This document shows, in pieces, positions 60,276 through 64,000 of a stretch of 64,000 bases of DNA. How positions within the stretch are numbered: position 1 is the first letter of the stretch; the number at the start of each line of letters is the position of its first letter. The position numbers were made by a program, and so were the translations under genes. The notes beneath the pieces are model-generated. The model made no database searches. It saw only the letters and a list, made by a program, of their open reading frames with translations, and was not told the origin of the DNA. The DNA is taken from assembly GCF_002128425.1 (NCBI RefSeq), contig NZ_NESS01000003.1, forward strand, positions 310,001-374,000. The letters run 5' to 3'. This DNA comes from Gottfriedia acidiceleris. Its GTDB lineage: Bacteria > Bacillota > Bacilli > Bacillales > Bacillaceae_G.

Positions 60276-60821
60276 TTAATTTATCGAATTTAAATACTTT
60301 GAATAAATTATTGGTGCATTATTTTTATTAATCATTTCGATAATAGCAACCCTTTGTAAGTTCCCAACTAATATGTCATTTCGATTTAAACAATAGTGAT
60401 ATGCTTCAACTAGCTTATCCGGTGACAATCGATTAGCTAATGTACAATGCGGTACCCACTTACCAGGCAAATACATAGAATTTGGATTATCATTAAATTG
60501 TTTAAAATAAATATGATAATCTTCATGAAAATCAACTAAATCTCTTGAAACAATTGGCGAAAAAAACAACGTCCCAGTATTTAGAAACGAACCAATTGAA
60601 TTAAGCGTAATATTTATCTTTGGCTTATTCTCATAAAAATTATCAAATTGATCAAAAAAGCTTTTTTTATCTAAATTATGATAACTTGCTAAAGTAATAT
60701 GAGGTATACGATCTACTACTTCATCAGCATAGAAAGAAATCGATTTTTCGCTTAACTCTGTCCAAATATCTTTAATGATTTGTTCGGTTTTTTCATCAAA
60801 TAAAGCTATAACTCCGTACAT
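60276..60821 (-). CDS. 2'-5' RNA ligase-like 2H phosphoesterase
   Basis: A 181-residue member of the 2H phosphoesterase superfamily, with the two catalytic HxT motifs HITL (near residue 40) and HCTL (near 125). Family members open cyclic phosphates on RNA or small nucleotides. GAAGGA sets the start at ATG 60821 (MYGVIALFDEK); an upstream ATG at 60851 precedes that site. The gene follows a GNAT gene (22 nt gap) and ends the unit. Confidence 0.85.
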   Translation of the reverse strand: MYGVIALFDEKTEQIIKDIWTELSEKSISFYADEVVDRIPHITLASYHNLDKKSFFDQFDNFYENKPKINITLNSIGSFLNTGTLFFSPIVSRDLVDFHEDYHIYFKQFNDNPNSMYLPGKWVPHCTLANRLSPDKLVEAYHYCLNRNDILVGNLQRVAIIEMINKNNAPIIYSKYLNSIN

Positions 60822-60843
60822 CGTATCTTCCTTCTTTCTAAAC

Positions 60844-61344
60844 TTATACAAGATTCATATGCATAATAAAGAGCTCACCTTTTCTCCCCATTACTCTAAT
60901 TCCTTTATCAATAAAACCGCTTTTTAAATAAACATGATGTGCAGCAATATTTTTATGATTTACTCCTAAAATAATTTCATCTCGCTCAGGGAAATTCGCT
61001 TTTACAAATGAAGGCAACAATTTTAAAGATTGACTCGCAATCCCTTTTCCTTGAAAATTTGTATCAACTGAATAAGCCCTTAAGAGAATTGCATTTTTAT
61101 TATCACTATATTGTCTAACTCCATCCCAACCATGCAAAACAAAAAATCCTGCAACATCGTTATTACTCAATATCAAAATCGCATGACGATCTGCCTCTAA
61201 TTTACATGTCTCAATATTATCAATAGGTAGACCAGTAAATTTAAGATGCTCATCAGCTAGAAAATAGTTTTTTAATTGCTCATTATATGTATCATTATAA
61301 AATTGTAAAGAAATTGTATTTGTTGGTAATAAAGAATTAGACAT
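60844..61344 (-). CDS. GNAT-family N-acetyltransferase
   Basis: A 166-residue acetyltransferase. GQGKGIASQSLKLLPSFV-like acetyl-CoA loop (FQGKGIASQSLKLL) and GVNHKNIAAHHVYLKSGF are diagnostic. GGGGGAT before ATG 61344 decides the start; the longer frame to 61446 lacks one. The substrate is unknown. It is upstream of the 2H phosphoesterase and probably cotranscribed. Confidence 0.85.
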   Translation of the reverse strand: MSNSLLPTNTISLQFYNDTYNEQLKNYFLADEHLKFTGLPIDNIETCKLEADRHAILILSNNDVAGFFVLHGWDGVRQYSDNKNAILLRAYSVDTNFQGKGIASQSLKLLPSFVKANFPERDEIILGVNHKNIAAHHVYLKSGFIDKGIRVMGRKGELFIMHMNLV

Positions 61345-61482
61345 AAAAATATCCCCCAATAAAACTAGAATTATAAGAATAGTACAACAATAATCATCGT
61401 ATTTCCACATTGTTTTTTTAATTAGATCATTACAATTCTGAATCAACTATTTTTAATTCATGGAGGGTGAAATACTATAAAC

Positions 61483-61509
61483 AAAAAACCACCTCTTTAG
61501 TGGTTTTTC
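61483..61509 (-). terminator. terminator of the first CxxC protein gene
   Basis: Stem AAAAAACCAC / GTGGTTTTT. Confidence 0.8.
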
Positions 61510-61536
61510 CTGGACAGTTTTCTTTAAATAATATAC

Positions 61537-61839
61537 TTATATTTGCTCAAATGGTTCTGGATATTTTTGTTGAAAATAAGATAATAAATCGCTTTTCTTA
61601 AGAAGAAGATCCAAGCAAATTTGCTGGCTTATTGCTGATTTAAATACAAGTTTATTGCAAAACTGACATTTTTCCTTTTCAATAAATGCATGTTTAATAG
61701 ACAAAGGGAAAATCGTTTTTTGCTTTCCTGCTAATAATATGTAGCTTTGATGATTTACGGAAAAGCTTATTTTATAACCTTCGTATCCCCCAAGCTTACT
61801 AATTACCACATTTTGAATGTCTAAATTTTTAATAACCAT
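61537..61839 (-). CDS. small CxxC protein of unknown function, copy A (100 aa)
   Basis: A 100-residue protein starting at ATG 61839 behind GGAGGTG (MVIKNLDIQNVVISKLGGYEGYKISFSV). Middle: YILLAGKQKTIFPLSIKH; then CQFCNKLVF and a third Cys in SQQICLDLLLKK. The pattern is shared with copy B at 62022-62315, 182 nt upstream on the same strand. The C-x2-C plus distal C suggests one zinc site. I do not recognise the family. Confidence 0.68.
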   Translation of the reverse strand: MVIKNLDIQNVVISKLGGYEGYKISFSVNHQSYILLAGKQKTIFPLSIKHAFIEKEKCQFCNKLVFKSAISQQICLDLLLKKSDLLSYFQQKYPEPFEQI

Positions 61840-61925
61840 GTGAAATAACACCTCCGTTTTCAACAAAATATATGATGAAATGCTATTTTTATGTCTCATT
61901 ATCGTTAAATATTTTCATAAAAAAA

Positions 61926-61953
61926 TAAAAACTACCCAAAAAGTAGTTTTTCA
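61926..61953 (-). terminator. terminator of the second CxxC protein gene
   Basis: Stem AAAAACTAC / GTAGTTTTT. Confidence 0.82.
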
Positions 61954-62021
61954 TCATGAATTCTTATTAAATTTATTATTTTACTTTGGTCGATGATTGT
62001 CAAAAGCCATTTTATAACTGA

Positions 62022-62315
62022 TTAAAATTGCTCAGAATAATGTTCTTGGAAGTAAGCTAATAATTCTTTTCTTCTATTAAATAATGTTGGACAGACTTGT
62101 TGACTAATATTTGAGGGAAAAACTAGTTTATTGCAAAGCTGACATGTTCCTTTTTCATTAAAAGTGTGAATGAGAGATAAAGGAAATAATATATTTGTTT
62201 TACCGACCAAAAGTACATAATGCTGTTGATGAATCGAAAATCTAATTTTATAGCCTTTATAATCCGTATGTTTTGTAATGAGTGTGTTTTGAATATCAAA
62301 TTCAAGCTTTGTCAC
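62022..62315 (-). CDS. small CxxC protein of unknown function, copy B (97 aa)
   Basis: Paralog of copy A: MTKLEFDIQNTLITKHTDYK, YKIRFSIHQQHYVLLVGK, FPLSLIHTFNEKGTCQLCNK, LVFPSNISQQVC. The start is the GTG at 62315 (GGAGGTG upstream), matching the start position of copy A by alignment; a longer TTG frame start at 62333 overlaps the ribosome site. The Cys positions are identical in both copies. Confidence 0.68.
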   Translation of the reverse strand: MTKLEFDIQNTLITKHTDYKGYKIRFSIHQQHYVLLVGKTNILFPLSLIHTFNEKGTCQLCNKLVFPSNISQQVCPTLFNRRKELLAYFQEHYSEQF

Positions 62316-62746
62316 TTTGGCTAGCACCTCCAATTAAGGGTAAGATTAAGATTTTAGTAGACTTTTTTACACCATAAATTTCTAGACACCTTGTATTCTA
62401 TAGTATTAGTTTAATTAACAAAACTTTCATAAAGATATAAACTTATAGATCTTTACTGAAATAAAAAAACTATTACAGTTTTTTCATATTGTAGAATAAT
62501 GGAAATGTCAAGTTTCTTCTTTGTTTTTTTTATTAAAATTTGATTTAAATTTACTTTTCCGGAAAAATTTGACACTAAATAAGTGAAGACACAGATGTTA
62601 TTATGTTAGAATTTAAATTAATGTGATCTCACATTCTATAATTAAAATACCAAATTCATGTATATCTAAGATTTGCCCTTACTATCAAAAGAGGTAAGGG
62701 ATTTTTTCTTTGTTATTTCAGTTATTGGTTAGAGGGAAGGTTAGTA
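62316..62746. other. long 5' region of the cell-wall hydrolase gene
   Basis: No gene. It contains a 16-bp inverted repeat AATGTGATCTCACATT (about 62620-62635) and a terminator-like hairpin at 62676-62709, both inside the probable leader. No known riboswitch was recognised. Confidence 0.45.
62676..62709 (+). promoter_or_regulatory. terminator-like hairpin in the leader, possible attenuator
   Basis: CCCTTAC / GTAAGGG with an 11-base loop followed by TTTTTT, only 38 nt before the start codon and with no other gene ending upstream on this strand. Confidence 0.6.
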
Positions 62747-64000
62747 ATGAAATCGAAATCAGCAAGTACCTTAATTAAGTTACATTTGAAAGGAGACAGA
62801 AATAAAAAGAGAGCATTAAACTCAATGGCGTTAGTTGGACTTGCTTCAACATTAACAATTCAAATTCCATATAATACTACTGCAGCTGCAGCCTCTATAG
62901 ACTCTAAGAAAACTCTGCAATCTAGTAATCTTTATTCAAATAATATAATAAGTACATATAAATCAACCGGCAATGGTGTCCGCGTAAGATCTGGAGCTGG
63001 GACCTCTTATCAGATTTTAGGTAGTGTTAATAAAAATCAAAAACTAGATGTAATTTCATTGTCTAACGGTTGGTATAAGATAAAATTTAATGGGAAAACA
63101 GGGTATATTAGTGCATCATATGTTGGAAAAGTAACTGAATCGAATAATAGTAATAATAATCAAGTGGTCAGTTCGGGAAACTACATTTCTACTGGTAATG
63201 GTGTCCGCATCAGATCTGGGGCTGGAACTTCTTATCAGATTTTAGGTAGTGTTAATAAAAATCAAAAACTAGATGTACTCTCATTGTCTAATGGCTGGTA
63301 TAAAGTAAAATTTAATGGGAAAACAGGGTATATTAGTGCATCTTATATCGGAAAAGTAACTGAATCGAATAATAGTAATAATAATCAAGTGGTCAGTTCG
63401 GGAAACTACATTTCTACTGGTAGTGGTGTCCGCATCAGATCTGGGGCTGGAACTTCTTATCAGATTTTAGGTAGTGTTAATAAAAACCAAAGACTAGAAG
63501 TAATCTCATTATCTAATGGTTGGTATAAAGTAAAATATAATGGGAAAACAGGGTATATTAGTGCATCATATGTTGGAAAAGAAACAGATTCAAATAAGAC
63601 AGATACAAATAAGACGGATTCAAATAAACCAGATTCAAATAAGGTAGTTTCAAATAACTCTCAGTCATTTGATGTACAAACTTTAATCACCGTATCAAAA
63701 AAGTATTCAGGTGTACCTTATGTTTGGGGTGGAGAAACTCCATCTGGATTTGACTGTAGTGGGTTTATTTCTTATGTTTTCAAAGAATCTGGCATGTCAC
63801 TTCCTAGAACAAACGTTGCAGGTTATTGGTATAATAATTCAAATTTAAAATCCGTAGACGACTTTCAAGCTGGAGATTTAATCTTTTTCGAAAATACTTA
63901 TACTTATGGACCGTCTCATATGGGTATTGTTATTAATAGTAATGAGTTTATCCATGCAAGTAGCAGTTCAGGAGTAACGATTTCTAAAATAAACAATTCA
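62747..64000 (+). CDS. exported NlpC/P60 peptidoglycan hydrolase with three SH3b repeats, 5' part
   Basis: Starts at ATG 62747 behind GGGAAGG and is still open at the window end (418 codons seen). A signal-like N-terminus (LNSMALVGLASTLTIQIPY) is followed by three SH3b repeats, each STGNGVRVRSGAGTSYQILG-like and ending NGKTGYISASYVGK, then a Thr/Asn/Asp-rich linker (SNKTDTNKTDSNKPDSNK) and the NlpC/P60 domain: YVWGGETPSGFDCSGFISYV with the catalytic Cys in DCSG, then FFENTYTYGPSHMGIVI with the His. It cleaves peptide cross-links in the wall. The C-terminus is cut by the window edge. Confidence 0.92.
   Translation, partial: MKSKSASTLIKLHLKGDRNKKRALNSMALVGLASTLTIQIPYNTTAAAASIDSKKTLQSSNLYSNNIISTYKSTGNGVRVRSGAGTSYQILGSVNKNQKLDVISLSNGWYKIKFNGKTGYISASYVGKVTESNNSNNNQVVSSGNYISTGNGVRIRSGAGTSYQILGSVNKNQKLDVLSLSNGWYKVKFNGKTGYISASYIGKVTESNNSNNNQVVSSGNYISTGSGVRIRSGAGTSYQILGSVNKNQRLEVISLSNGWYKVKYNGKTGYISASYVGKETDSNKTDTNKTDSNKPDSNKVVSNNSQSFDVQTLITVSKKYSGVPYVWGGETPSGFDCSGFISYVFKESGMSLPRTNVAGYWYNNSNLKSVDDFQAGDLIFFENTYTYGPSHMGIVINSNEFIHASSSSGVTISKINNS
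62958..63632 (+). repeat. three tandem 225-bp repeats encoding SH3b domains
   Basis: The unit repeats with an exact 225-bp period (75 codons). The second and third units are almost identical over the linker and start (AATAGTAATAATAATCAAGT and the following block), which points to recent duplication or homogenisation. Confidence 0.88.

Noticed and set aside
62316-62746. A c-di-AMP (ydaO) riboswitch before the NlpC/P60 gene
   Set aside because: These riboswitches often precede cell-wall hydrolases, but none of the conserved ydaO core blocks is visible.

Overview
The window looks like the chromosome of a low-GC, spore-forming Bacillaceae. Supporting signs are AT-rich coding sequence, strong AGGAGG-type ribosome sites with ATG/TTG/GTG starts, small Bacillus-type proteins (YuzL, UPF0180/YkuS, DUF1540, DUF2584, lmo0937-type), a KatX-like catalase behind a sigma-G-type promoter, and a phosphonate cluster. 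The genus is not certain; a relative of Bacillus cereus or Gottfriedia is a guess. No rRNA, tRNA, CRISPR array or prophage was seen.

Layout. 1-3.1 kb: NAD salvage operon (end of a probable pncA, pncB, a nadD-like gene, nadE). 3.1-10.6 kb: housekeeping and small genes, including an amine oxidase, a secreted nuclease cut from its Excalibur domain by an in-frame TAG, an AlkA-type glycosylase, an EmrE-type permease and a broken Nudix gene. 10.7-23.7 kb: the most interesting region. It holds two chromate-family transporters, two 2Fe-2S ferredoxins, an aspartate-dehydrogenase-like enzyme, an FCD-type GntR regulator, a decayed tnpB, a GlcG/HbpS-like protein, an aldehyde dehydrogenase, a heme-oxygenase-like diiron enzyme, two carboxylate-type permeases, a creatininase-family amidohydrolase and an unrecognised 111-residue protein. 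Copies of the palindrome TTGGTATACCAA lie in front of the transcription units, so this appears to be one GntR-controlled catabolic regulon of unknown substrate.

24-47.9 kb: mixed accessory genes. They include an ArsR/SRPBCC pair with a twin operator, a CapA-type protein, a two-component system with a beta-propeller lipoprotein, a toast-rack lipoprotein, a second amine oxidase, an RRNPP-type HTH/TPR regulator coupled to a small exported peptide gene, a YebC-family protein, a cupin with a duplicated start region and a KatX-like catalase.

47.9-55.5 kb: 2-aminoethylphosphonate (AEP) utilisation: ABC importer, phnW, phnX and a PbfA-like lyase that would bring hydroxy-AEP into the same route, with a divergent DeoR regulator. 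55.6-57.7 kb: a 21-bp-phased GCAA repeat field and a Fur-boxed flavodoxin operon. 57.9-64 kb: small genes, an esterase next to the remnant of a sodium:solute symporter, a 2H phosphoesterase, twin CxxC proteins, and the start of an NlpC/P60 cell-wall hydrolase with three near-identical SH3b repeats that runs off the end.

All calls are from reading the sequence and from family knowledge; no database search was run.
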